A stretch of DNA of 64,000 bases from a virus: positions 1 to 64,000 of the IMG/VR virus record IMGVR_UViG_3300020123_000219; one strand, given 5' to 3'. Shown one piece after another: positions 49,997-57,452 of this stretch. Numbering within the stretch: position 1 is the first letter of the stretch; each line of letters starts with the position of its first letter. Made by a program: the position numbers and the translations under genes. The notes beneath the pieces are model-generated. The model searched no databases, was not told the origin of the DNA, and saw only the letters and a list, made by a program, of their open reading frames with translations.

Positions 49997-50007
49997 GGTC
50001 GCAGGGA

Positions 50008-51894
50008 TCAGGAGTAGGGGGTGGTGTCGGAAATCTGGATGCCGCCGAGCCGAGCGCAGTAGTACGGGGCGTTCGCGACAAGCGAGCCGTACATGAACAG
50101 CGAGTAGCGGAAGGTGGCGTCGATGACGGGCCACGCGATCGAGATGTAGTCCTGGACCAGGGTCATTTCCCACACGTTCGCGACGTTCGTCCACGTGTAG
50201 GGCAGCGAGTAGCTCATGAGGAGCGCGTTGCCCTGGGACAGGAACGGGTGGACCAGGATCTTGATCAGCTTGCGGGTAATCGGGTTCTGGAACTCGCTCA
50301 CTGCCGCGCCGGTCGTGATCCCGGACGACTGGTCTTGCTGGACGAACATGCGGAAGTTCGTGGCGTTACCGGACTGCACGATGTCGTTCGACATGCGCAT
50401 GATGTCGCCGCCCTCGCCGATCAGCTCGTCAGGGTCGGCCCGGAACGCGCCCGGGGAGATCGAGCCGGTGCCGTCGAACATGCCCTGAAGCGCGTTGTTC
50501 ACGGCGGTGATCGACAGGTGGGTGCCGAGTTTCTGGTTGATGTACCCGCCGTCCCAGTTCGCCGGGTACACCCCGGCGGTGGACGCCTGCCCGTCGAGAG
50601 TCGGGATGATACCCGCCATGCGGGTGTTCTTCCCGGTGCCGGTGTCCACGGTCGGAGGGTTCGCGCCCGTGGTGGCCACCGCGCCCTGGATGGTGAACCG
50701 CAGGCCGCCCGCAGACGCGGCGGTCTGCGACCCGGTCGACAGGACCCCGTTCTGGGTGGTGGACCCGACCTGCAGGAAGTACTGCGAGTTCGTCGGCGCC
50801 GCAGCGGCGTTCGACACGTAGATGTTGTACTGCAGCGCCCCGGCGACAGTCGGGATGGTCACGTCCGCGACCTGCGAGGTGGTCACGGTGGTGTCCGTGG
50901 ACTGCGCCGACGCGATGGTCTCGCCGTAGTAGTTCACGGCGGTGACCTTCACCGAGAAGTGCGAGGTCGCGCCGGTCATGGCGGTCTCGTTCGACCCGGC
51001 GGTGCGCACCGCGACGGTCGGGGTGCCCGGGGTGGCCAGCGCGGCGGGAGTCGCCGCGATCATCGCGTACTCCTCGGCCAGCATGAACTCCTGCAGGAGT
51101 ACCAGGTTGGCCAGGGCGGACAGGTCCTCGAAACCCTGGCCGGCGAACTGCGACAGCCACGACAGGGACTCAGTCAGGCCGAAGAACTGGTACGGGACGT
51201 TCAGGTCAACAGCGGTCTGCGCCCCTGCGCCGGGCAGGTTCAGCGGCCACGTGCCGGTGATCGACGATCCGCTCACCAGCTCGGGGATCGAGATGTCGAT
51301 GACTCCCTGACCGCCGGTCTGGGAACCCGAGATCCCGGTCATGACCTTCACCCTGCGGCTGGTGCCCTGGCCCTGCACGCGCGGCAGCTTGTTCCGCAGC
51401 GGCGTGTACACCGGGTAGATCAGCCGGGACGGCGCCACCAGGTCGAACGGGACGAACCCGGACGCCAGCGGCGAAGTAAGGGTGAAGTTCTTCAGCGCGT
51501 CGACCTGGCTGAACGCCGAGTTCAGCTCCGACACCAGCTTCTGCAGGCCCTGCCCCCCGAACCCGGGGGTGCCCTGCGCGAGAAACGCGGGGAACTGGCT
51601 CGCGAAACCGGAGTTCAGGCCCTTGTACACCGACTGGGAGTCATAGATCCCGTCGTGGGTGGCCTTGCGGAGCTTGGTGACGGCGTTGAACGAACGCTCG
51701 AAGATGACATCTTCGTCCCTCACCGAGTCCAGCGGCTCCACGCCGCCGGGCTTGGCGTACCCGAATCCCTTGACCGCGTCGGGCATGCGGTGCGCGAGCA
51801 TGTCGTTCGAGCCATTCGGCCCGTTCGCGAACTTGGCGGCCTCGCCGGCCGCCTGCGCCTGCACCTGGGCAGGCGTGTCATACAGAACTGCCAC
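50008..51894 (-). CDS. Major capsid protein, HK97-like with an inserted Ig/FN3-like domain (628 aa)
   Basis: N-arm and E-loop-like region (~60-200), then SRLIYPVYTPLRNKLPRVQG and PYQFFGLTESLSWLSQFAGQ. Residues ~285-400 form an FN3-like insert (SVKVTAVNYYGETIASAQST; ALQYNIYVSNAAAAPTNSQY). The C-terminal part RADPDELIGEGGDIMRMSND and LPYTWTNVANVWEMTLVQDY completes the A/P domains. It follows the protease/scaffold gene. Size is large because of the insert. Confidence 0.85.
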   Translation of the reverse strand: MAVLYDTPAQVQAQAAGEAAKFANGPNGSNDMLAHRMPDAVKGFGYAKPGGVEPLDSVRDEDVIFERSFNAVTKLRKATHDGIYDSQSVYKGLNSGFASQFPAFLAQGTPGFGGQGLQKLVSELNSAFSQVDALKNFTLTSPLASGFVPFDLVAPSRLIYPVYTPLRNKLPRVQGQGTSRRVKVMTGISGSQTGGQGVIDISIPELVSGSSITGTWPLNLPGAGAQTAVDLNVPYQFFGLTESLSWLSQFAGQGFEDLSALANLVLLQEFMLAEEYAMIAATPAALATPGTPTVAVRTAGSNETAMTGATSHFSVKVTAVNYYGETIASAQSTDTTVTTSQVADVTIPTVAGALQYNIYVSNAAAAPTNSQYFLQVGSTTQNGVLSTGSQTAASAGGLRFTIQGAVATTGANPPTVDTGTGKNTRMAGIIPTLDGQASTAGVYPANWDGGYINQKLGTHLSITAVNNALQGMFDGTGSISPGAFRADPDELIGEGGDIMRMSNDIVQSGNATNFRMFVQQDQSSGITTGAAVSEFQNPITRKLIKILVHPFLSQGNALLMSYSLPYTWTNVANVWEMTLVQDYISIAWPVIDATFRYSLFMYGSLVANAPYYCARLGGIQISDTTPYS

Positions 51895-51912
51895 TAACCT
51901 CCACTGATTAGG

Positions 51913-54603
51913 TCAGGTAGAGAGCATCTTGCGGATTTGTGCCTTCGCGCCTTCCCGCAGTTGCGGGTCGCCGCTGTTCTCCAGCGACTGGAGCCACGAC
52001 AGGTAACCCGCCCGGTGCTGCTCGCCTGCCTCATCAACCAGGGAGCGCCGCTCCGCTGGAATTACGGCAGAGGCCGCCTTCGCCACGACGGACCGGTTAG
52101 GCGCGTCAGCGGTGTCAGGCTGTGAGCCGAGGATGTCGACGCTGCGCCGCAGCGTGTCGATCTCGGCCTGCTGGTGTTGCAGCCGGGACTCGTAACCCTT
52201 GGTGAGTTCCGCGATCTGGCTGTCCTGCTCCTCGCGGGCCTTGCCCAGCTTCCTCAGCTGGCGCTCGACCCGGGCGAGCAGGACGGAAATGTCGCCGGTC
52301 TGGGCGACGTAATCACTAGAAGGGACATATGTAGCGGTGAACCCTGATTCGTTCACCTTGACGGACGACGGGGTCGCGGGCATAGACGGGATCGGGTCCA
52401 TCGGCGCCCATTCGGCGGGCGGCTTCTTAGACTTCTTCTTCTTGCCCTTCCCGATCCCGGTGGCCGGGCCGGCGTCCGCGCCCATCGGGCAGACGCCGTT
52501 CCAGCGGGCAGCGAAGTGGTTGTGGATGGTGCGGAGCTGCGCAGCTGCCTGCTGCGCATCAGCCGCGTGATCGTAGACCTGCCCTGCCGGGGTGCCGGCA
52601 GGGAACGGGTTGGAGTCGCCCTTGTTCCCGGGCGACGGGGACTCGTGGCCTGCGGTAAGCGGGCCGCGCCTGAAATCGTTCGCCATCGGGTGATACGACG
52701 GTACCGTGCCCGGCGATGTGTCCCCAGACGGCGCAGGAGCGTTCGCGTGCCCCGCCGAGATGTACGGGCGGTGGAACTGGCCCGGCATGATCTCGCCCGG
52801 GGACAGCCGCACCGACGGGTACATGTCGGTGAACGCCTTTCGCAGCCCAGCCATCGCGTCCGCGATCACCAGCGGGTCAGCCTTCGACAGCATCTCTGCA
52901 GCCTTCGCTGCGGCGAGCAGCCGCTCCCCGCCGTCAAGATCACCGGAGGCGACCGCTGACAGGGCGGCTTCCTTCAGCTCACCCGGGTCGCAGGCAACGC
53001 CCGGATGCGCCAGCGCCGGGTACGCCGCCTTCACTGCGACAGGGTCATACGCAGGGCACGTCGCGTCGTGCGCCCGCTGCGCCGAGTACGGGGCGTCGGT
53101 GGTGCGCTTGACCGCCTTGCCCCACGGCTGGTCCGGGTGGATGACATCCGGGCCGCAGTCCATCGACCCGCCGCCCCGGTGCGCCGGAACAGGCGACGCC
53201 TGGGGCACGCCCTGCACGCCCACCGTCGGCGTGCATTTCGCCAGCTCGGCCTGTAGCTGCTCGATCTGCTTCATGATCTCCGCAGCCCGGCCGCCCTTCC
53301 CAGAGTCATTGTCGTCATCGTCATCGTCGCCGCCGGGAGGCATCTTCTTGCCGTCCTTCGGCTTCTTGCCGAACGGCTTGGCCTGGTTACCGCCGAACGG
53401 CTTCGCGGCCTTCCCTGCGGTCTGCGGGGCCTCGTCGTCATCGAGGTCGTTGTCTTCGTACTCGTCGGCCGTTTCCTGCGAGGACCGCGAGTCCTTCACT
53501 GACTCAGGCGCGTAACCGAGGTACTTGACCGCCATCTCCTCAGCCAGGTTCCCGTCAGCGAGGGCCTTCGACACGGACCCCGTGTCGATCTCCACGTCGT
53601 CGACATCGAAGACCTTTCCCGTGTGATCGCCTTCCAGCGACGGAGGGAGCTTCTTGCCCGGCCACTTCCTGCGCGCGATAGCCGCGATCCGGGACCGCAC
53701 CGCGCCCGGGTTCTTCGCGTGATGCGCCAGCGACGCCGCGTCGGACACGTCGCCCCACGTCTCGATCGGGAAAGTCTTCCCCGGTCCTGCGAAGTCGCCG
53801 GAAGCTACATCGGAGCGGTCCTGCCCTGAGGAGTCCACCACCCTGCCCGACGCCGTCACCCGCTTCGCCACCTCGGCGTCAAGCACAGGCGCTGCGTACC
53901 GCATGTCCTCCGACTTGGCGACAGCCTCAGCCAGCGACGACTCCGCCAGCGCGTCAGCGAGCCGCTGCGCGACAGGGTCGGAATACAGGTGCCCGATCTG
54001 GCCGGCGTCGCGGCGCCGTGCCACCCGAGCCGCGATGTCGGCCGGACTCGGCGCCGTCACCGACTTCTCCAGCGCCAGCCGGGGGTCGCCGTGCATCTCC
54101 GCGACCCTGACCAGGTTCCCGGACGCATCGGACTTCACCAGGGTGAACGCGCAGTTCTTGTTCGCCGGCCGGTCCACCAGCGAGATCTCCGCGAGCTGAC
54201 CGCCCTTGATGATCCCGCCCCGCGCCTTACCCGAGATGTCCCGCTCGACCACAGGACGGGCGATCCCCACCGAGTAGGCACGCAGCACGCCCTTCTTCAC
54301 CAGGTTCTTCGCGTTCGAGTCCACGACCAGGCTCTTGACGAAAACACCGTCGTCGGTCAGGTCCACGCCCAGCGACGTGCCGACGGCCTTCGTCGGGTCA
54401 TGCGACTGGCGGACGTTCCCCCCGGTCTCGTGCCACTCCGGGACGGCTGTCTTCGCCCACATCGGGTCAACGATCTGCAGGTCCGAATCCACGCTGCCGT
54501 CAGTGGCCTTGCCGTAGACGACCAGGTCCCCGTCTTCGGTGGTGTCCCACTTCTCGATCGGGAAGGAGACGAAAGTCAGCTCGTCGGTCAGGGTCTGCGG
54601 CAT
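51913..54603 (-). CDS. Prohead protease fused to scaffold-like region (896 aa)
   Basis: ATG 54603 behind GGAGGCG. The N-terminal ~170 residues resemble HK97-type prohead proteases (FVSFPIEKWDTTEDGDLVVY; VPEWHETGGNVRQSHDPTKA with His; EISLVDRPANKNC with the conserved S-x-V). A long, charged, low-complexity middle follows, including an Asp run and Lys/Pro blocks, and coiled coils at the C-terminus (LLARVERQLRKLGKAREEQD) typical of scaffolds. It would guide capsid assembly and then cleave it. Confidence 0.8.
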   Translation of the reverse strand: MPQTLTDELTFVSFPIEKWDTTEDGDLVVYGKATDGSVDSDLQIVDPMWAKTAVPEWHETGGNVRQSHDPTKAVGTSLGVDLTDDGVFVKSLVVDSNAKNLVKKGVLRAYSVGIARPVVERDISGKARGGIIKGGQLAEISLVDRPANKNCAFTLVKSDASGNLVRVAEMHGDPRLALEKSVTAPSPADIAARVARRRDAGQIGHLYSDPVAQRLADALAESSLAEAVAKSEDMRYAAPVLDAEVAKRVTASGRVVDSSGQDRSDVASGDFAGPGKTFPIETWGDVSDAASLAHHAKNPGAVRSRIAAIARRKWPGKKLPPSLEGDHTGKVFDVDDVEIDTGSVSKALADGNLAEEMAVKYLGYAPESVKDSRSSQETADEYEDNDLDDDEAPQTAGKAAKPFGGNQAKPFGKKPKDGKKMPPGGDDDDDDNDSGKGGRAAEIMKQIEQLQAELAKCTPTVGVQGVPQASPVPAHRGGGSMDCGPDVIHPDQPWGKAVKRTTDAPYSAQRAHDATCPAYDPVAVKAAYPALAHPGVACDPGELKEAALSAVASGDLDGGERLLAAAKAAEMLSKADPLVIADAMAGLRKAFTDMYPSVRLSPGEIMPGQFHRPYISAGHANAPAPSGDTSPGTVPSYHPMANDFRRGPLTAGHESPSPGNKGDSNPFPAGTPAGQVYDHAADAQQAAAQLRTIHNHFAARWNGVCPMGADAGPATGIGKGKKKKSKKPPAEWAPMDPIPSMPATPSSVKVNESGFTATYVPSSDYVAQTGDISVLLARVERQLRKLGKAREEQDSQIAELTKGYESRLQHQQAEIDTLRRSVDILGSQPDTADAPNRSVVAKAASAVIPAERRSLVDEAGEQHRAGYLSWLQSLENSGDPQLREGAKAQIRKMLST

Positions 54604-54649
54604 TCGCCTCCGGTAGGAAACTTCATCGTCAAATTCTCGGGAAGGGCGC

Positions 54650-55204
54650 TCAGGTATCCCACGCAAGGCCCCAGGAAAGCAGCGGCACAGTTTCCCAGGG
54701 TGATTCAATCCCGTGCGACACGGCGAAATCACCGGCCACGTACACGCAATGGTCCCCGGTTACCGCGATATCGCAGCCGGGAACTATCTCTGCTTCCGGG
54801 CCGAGGAACCCGCTCGCTGCCAGCGCCACCACCTCAGCCGGGTCAGCCCATGCGGCGTTGCCGCCCGCAGCGACATGCAGCCGGACAGCGTCCTCGTCGG
54901 TCACCGGCACGCCTGCGGCGACAAGGCTGTTAGCGACCGCGACAGCCGCGCACGTTCCCAGGACATCGTTCATGCCGGTCAGCCAGCGGGAACCCGGAGC
55001 CAGCACGCCCGCAGCCCCGGCCTTGTGGCGGCGGCCATGATGTTTCGCTGCCGCCGCAGTGTGTTTCGACGCCGACCTTTTCGTGCCCGCGTGCTTGCGC
55101 TTGACTGTAACCCTGCTCCGTGCGCTGCCGCCCGGAAGGCCCAGGAGTTTCTTGGCCGCCTTGAACTGCGAGGGCGTCAGCGTGTTGATTCCGGCAGCGG
55201 CCAC
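54650..55204 (-). CDS. Possible cysteine-peptidase-like virion protein (184 aa)
   Basis: A basic N-terminal tail (~25-65) is followed by MNDVLGTCAAVAVANSLVAA (C85), LHVAAGG and GDHCVYVAGDFAVSHG (H152), which recalls C39/papain-like folds used by phages, but I cannot confirm the catalytic set. Located between protease/scaffold and small beta proteins. Confidence 0.6.
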   Translation of the reverse strand: MAAAGINTLTPSQFKAAKKLLGLPGGSARSRVTVKRKHAGTKRSASKHTAAAAKHHGRRHKAGAAGVLAPGSRWLTGMNDVLGTCAAVAVANSLVAAGVPVTDEDAVRLHVAAGGNAAWADPAEVVALAASGFLGPEAEIVPGCDIAVTGDHCVYVAGDFAVSHGIESPWETVPLLSWGLAWDT

Positions 55205-55213
55205 CGGGTCACC

Positions 55214-55519
55214 TCACTGGATCTGGATCTGACCCGGGGTGCGGACAGGTACCTCCGGGTTATCGGTGATCTTTACCCAGATCGTGTAGATCCCGGGCGT
55301 GAGGGCCACCACTCCGGACGGCCCGATGTTGCAGGCCGCGTAGTAGGTGTTCGCGACAGGGATGAACCACGTGCCCGTGTACCACGTTCCAGGGGCGACT
55401 GCGCCCGGCTCGAACGCGAACTGCACCACGTCACCGGTCGGGTTGTACGGCTGGTTCACCCCCGCAGCTGACACCGGGACGAACACGTACTCCGTTGACG
55501 AAGCCAGGTAGGTCAGCAT
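55214..55519 (-). CDS. Small beta-sandwich protein (101 aa)
   Basis: ATG 55519 overlaps the stop of the next upstream gene (TGATG). YLASSTEYVFVPVSAAGVNQ, GTWYTGTWFIPVANTYYAAC and TPGIYTIWVKITDNPEVPVR: an Ig-like fold. Likely a head-associated protein. Confidence 0.7.
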   Translation of the reverse strand: MLTYLASSTEYVFVPVSAAGVNQPYNPTGDVVQFAFEPGAVAPGTWYTGTWFIPVANTYYAACNIGPSGVVALTPGIYTIWVKITDNPEVPVRTPGQIQIQ

Positions 55520-55656
55520 CAGCGGCCCGGCGCCAGCGTGACCGGCTGCCCGGCCACCCAGCGCGGCAGCGGCGCCGCAAGGTCCCACCGTGCCAGCGGC
55601 TCCCCGAAAGCCCAGCGGGGCAGCGGCGGCCCCAGCTCGAACACGATCACGGCCAT
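55519..55656 (-). CDS. Tiny P-L-x-R-W repeat protein (45 aa)
   Basis: MAVIVFELGPPLPRWAFGEP then LARWDLAAPLPRWVAGQPVT: three PL-x-RW-type repeats. TGATG overlaps on both sides. Such mini-proteins are encoded next to Ig-like head genes in actinophages; role unknown. Confidence 0.65.
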   Translation of the reverse strand: MAVIVFELGPPLPRWAFGEPLARWDLAAPLPRWVAGQPVTLAPGR

Positions 55657-56486
55657 CAGGTCACCAGCGTCTCGGTCATCTTCCGGAAAGCGGCAGCGAA
55701 CACCGGGTTCCGCATAATCCTGAAATCACCGTCGCGGCACCCCGACAGCCAGACCAGGTCACCGCAAGGCTTCCCGTCCGCGATCCTGCGGGCAAAGAAA
55801 TCCTGGGTGTAATCAAGGAACGACATGTTGTCGCGCTCGCAGAGCCGGTCAAAGTCCGGGGTGAACTCGGCGAGCCCGAACGGCTTGCCGTGCTCGTCAG
55901 CAAACGCCGCAGCCCGGTCCAGCGACAGCCCCGTCGGGTAGAACGTCACCGCCACAGAATCGGCGTACTCATCACCCGGCCAGAACCGTTCCAGCGCATC
56001 AGTGGTAATGGCAGCGAAATTGGAGACGCAGAACGTGTGCGTGAACCCGTACTGGTGAATCACCGGGACGTAGATCTCGCACAGCACCCGGTACTGCTCC
56101 GCGTGCATCTTGTGATGCGCCTCAGGATGCAGCGTCACATCCACGACCAGCCCAGCCGCCTTGCACAAGCCAAGGAACAGCGCCAGCCTGCCCGGTACCC
56201 AGCCCGCGCCCGGACGGAACACCACCAGCGTCTTGCGGCCCGTGCCCCGGTCCGTCCACGAATCAGACTCCTGCAGCCGCTCCGGGATATCCGCCCCGTA
56301 ATCATGCTTGCGGGCATACAGCGGAGCCCCGGTGAACTCCACGAACTCCGCGATAGCCCCATCCATCGGCTGGCCAGGCTCGGGGATGATGAACGCGCCG
56401 GTCAGCGAACCCCGGCCGTCCGCCACCACGAGCGGCGCCGACGCGCTCGCCTCCCCGGCGGTCACGGTCGCGAGATACCTCGTCAA
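55656..56486 (-). CDS. Glycoside-hydrolase-like TIM-barrel protein (276 aa)
   Basis: IAEFVEFTGAPLYARKHDYG, DVTLHPEAHHKMHAEQYRVL, FWPGDEYADSVAVTFYPTGL and KPFGLAEFTPDFDRL: strands ending in acidic residues in the way of GH26/GH-A clan barrels (E after beta-7 in GLAEFTPD). Could digest host glycans or bind them. Catalytic assignment is tentative. Confidence 0.55.
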   Translation of the reverse strand: MTRYLATVTAGEASASAPLVVADGRGSLTGAFIIPEPGQPMDGAIAEFVEFTGAPLYARKHDYGADIPERLQESDSWTDRGTGRKTLVVFRPGAGWVPGRLALFLGLCKAAGLVVDVTLHPEAHHKMHAEQYRVLCEIYVPVIHQYGFTHTFCVSNFAAITTDALERFWPGDEYADSVAVTFYPTGLSLDRAAAFADEHGKPFGLAEFTPDFDRLCERDNMSFLDYTQDFFARRIADGKPCGDLVWLSGCRDGDFRIMRNPVFAAAFRKMTETLVT

Positions 56487-56773
56487 GCGGTCGCGGTGAA
56501 CACGGCCACGGTGCCGTTATCGGACGACTGCGCCCACGTGCGGCTGCCCGTGTCCGACACCGACACGGTGTCACCGGCCTGCGGCGTGTTCACCGTGAAA
56601 GGGGCACTGTCCTGCGCCACCGGGGTGCCGTCGGTGTTCGAGATCACCACCGTCGCAGTGAACGTCTGGGGGACGACGCCGGGAGTGTCCGGAGTGTAGT
56701 CAGCGGTCAGGGTGATCATCTGGCCCGGCGTGTACGACGCCTGGTCGAACGTGATCGAGTTGACGACGGCCAT
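56483..56773 (-). CDS. Ig-like virion protein (96 aa), first gene of the late operon
   Basis: ATG 56773 behind GGAAGG. ITFDQASYTPGQMITLTADY, TATVVISNTDGTPVAQDSAP and SDNGTVAVFTATA: a bacterial Ig-like domain. First gene after the late promoter and attenuator. Confidence 0.75.
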   Translation of the reverse strand: MAVVNSITFDQASYTPGQMITLTADYTPDTPGVVPQTFTATVVISNTDGTPVAQDSAPFTVNTPQAGDTVSVSDTGSRTWAQSSDNGTVAVFTATA

Positions 56774-56800
56774 CAGCGAGCCTTCCGGTGAACGGGCATC

Positions 56801-56886
56801 AAAAAAGCCCAGACATCGGCCTGGGCTCACCTGGAGACAGATCTGTCCCGCTGGCTGAATTATAGACACAAATTGAACGCCGTCAA
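56801..56886 (-). promoter_or_regulatory. Late promoter, palindromic operator and attenuator-type terminator
   Basis: Reading leftward: TTGACG (56886-56881), 16-nt spacer, TATAAT (56864-56859), perfect 12-bp palindrome GACAGATCTGTC (56847-56836), then a 7-bp terminator stem AGCCCAG/CTGGGCT (56827-56806) with TTTTTT (56806-56801), then the ribosome site of the 56773 gene. An intrinsic terminator starting ~25 nt after the start point would stop most transcripts unless a phage factor antiterminates, as at lambda pR'. Confidence 0.75.
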
Positions 56887-56929
56887 CACCCGCCGCATAA
56901 CGAGGCGCATCCCGGGGAAGAACAACCAT

Positions 56930-57085
56930 ATGCCGGCCTCCCGCATGCTGCTCCTCGTAGCCGCCGCATGCTTCCTTATCGCGGCGCTCGCAGCAGCGGT
57001 CGCCGGGTTCCCGCTAGGCCCCCCGCTCGCGTGGATCGCGGGCGGGCTCAGCGCGTGGGCGCTCAGCGGCGTAGTGACCCCGTGA
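56930..57085 (+). CDS. Small membrane protein (51 aa), divergent from the late operon
   Basis: ATG 56930 behind GGGGAAGAAC. MPASRMLLLVAAACFLIAAL and PLAWIAGGLSAWALSGVV: two hydrophobic helices. Comparable short membrane proteins are common in actinophages. Followed by a strong hairpin. Confidence 0.65.
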   Translation: MPASRMLLLVAAACFLIAALAAAVAGFPLGPPLAWIAGGLSAWALSGVVTP

Positions 57086-57090
57086 AAAGC

Positions 57091-57122
57091 AGGACCCCCC
57101 GGGCTGCAGCCCGGGGGGTCCT
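57091..57122. terminator. 15-bp GC-rich palindromic hairpin
   Basis: AGGACCCCCCGGGCT (57091-57105) pairs with 57108-57122. It follows the + membrane gene and also lies ~20 nt downstream of the leftward promoter at 57161-57189, so it can act on both strands. No T-run. Confidence 0.7.
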
Positions 57123-57160
57123 CAACGCCCACGAAGGCCGTCAGATAATCACCGCCACCT

Positions 57161-57189
57161 ATCTTAGGTGACTAATGTGCCTTTGTCAA
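57161..57189 (-). promoter_or_regulatory. Leftward sigma70-type promoter with overlapping operator
   Basis: TTGACA (57189-57184), 17-nt spacer, TAAGAT (57166-57161). An inverted repeat CACCTA-TCT-TAGGTG (57156-57170) covers the -10. The -35 lies in the last codons of 57186-57440. No leftward gene follows before the 57091 hairpin, so the product could be a short RNA or read through toward the late operon. Confidence 0.6.
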
Positions 57190-57440
57190 GGCCACGAGAT
57201 ATCCCGCCACGATTTCGGCTTCCCAGCCGGGCTCAGCAGCCGCTTCAGCAGTACTTCGCCCGGTGGGACATCCATTCGCCACGTGCGCAGCGGAACTCGC
57301 TTCCCTTTCTTCCCGACCGGCCATTTCTTGCCCATGAACTTCATCGGCCTGCGGCACAGCGGGCACGCCGGGGTGCCGTGCGACTTCGCCACGAAATCGC
57401 ACGGCACGCACCAGAACTTGTACCGCTCGCTAGCTCGCAT
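57186..57440 (-). CDS. Zinc-ribbon protein (84 aa)
   Basis: MRASERYKFWCVPCDFVAKS, HGTPACPLCRRPMKFMGKKW: C-x2-C...C-x2-C ribbon with a basic tail. Starts 12 nt after the Ro60 stop in the same direction, hence possibly cotranscribed. Function unknown; RNA binding is conceivable. Confidence 0.75.
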   Translation of the reverse strand: MRASERYKFWCVPCDFVAKSHGTPACPLCRRPMKFMGKKWPVGKKGKRVPLRTWRMDVPPGEVLLKRLLSPAGKPKSWRDISWP

Positions 57441-57452
57441 CGCGCTGCCCCC

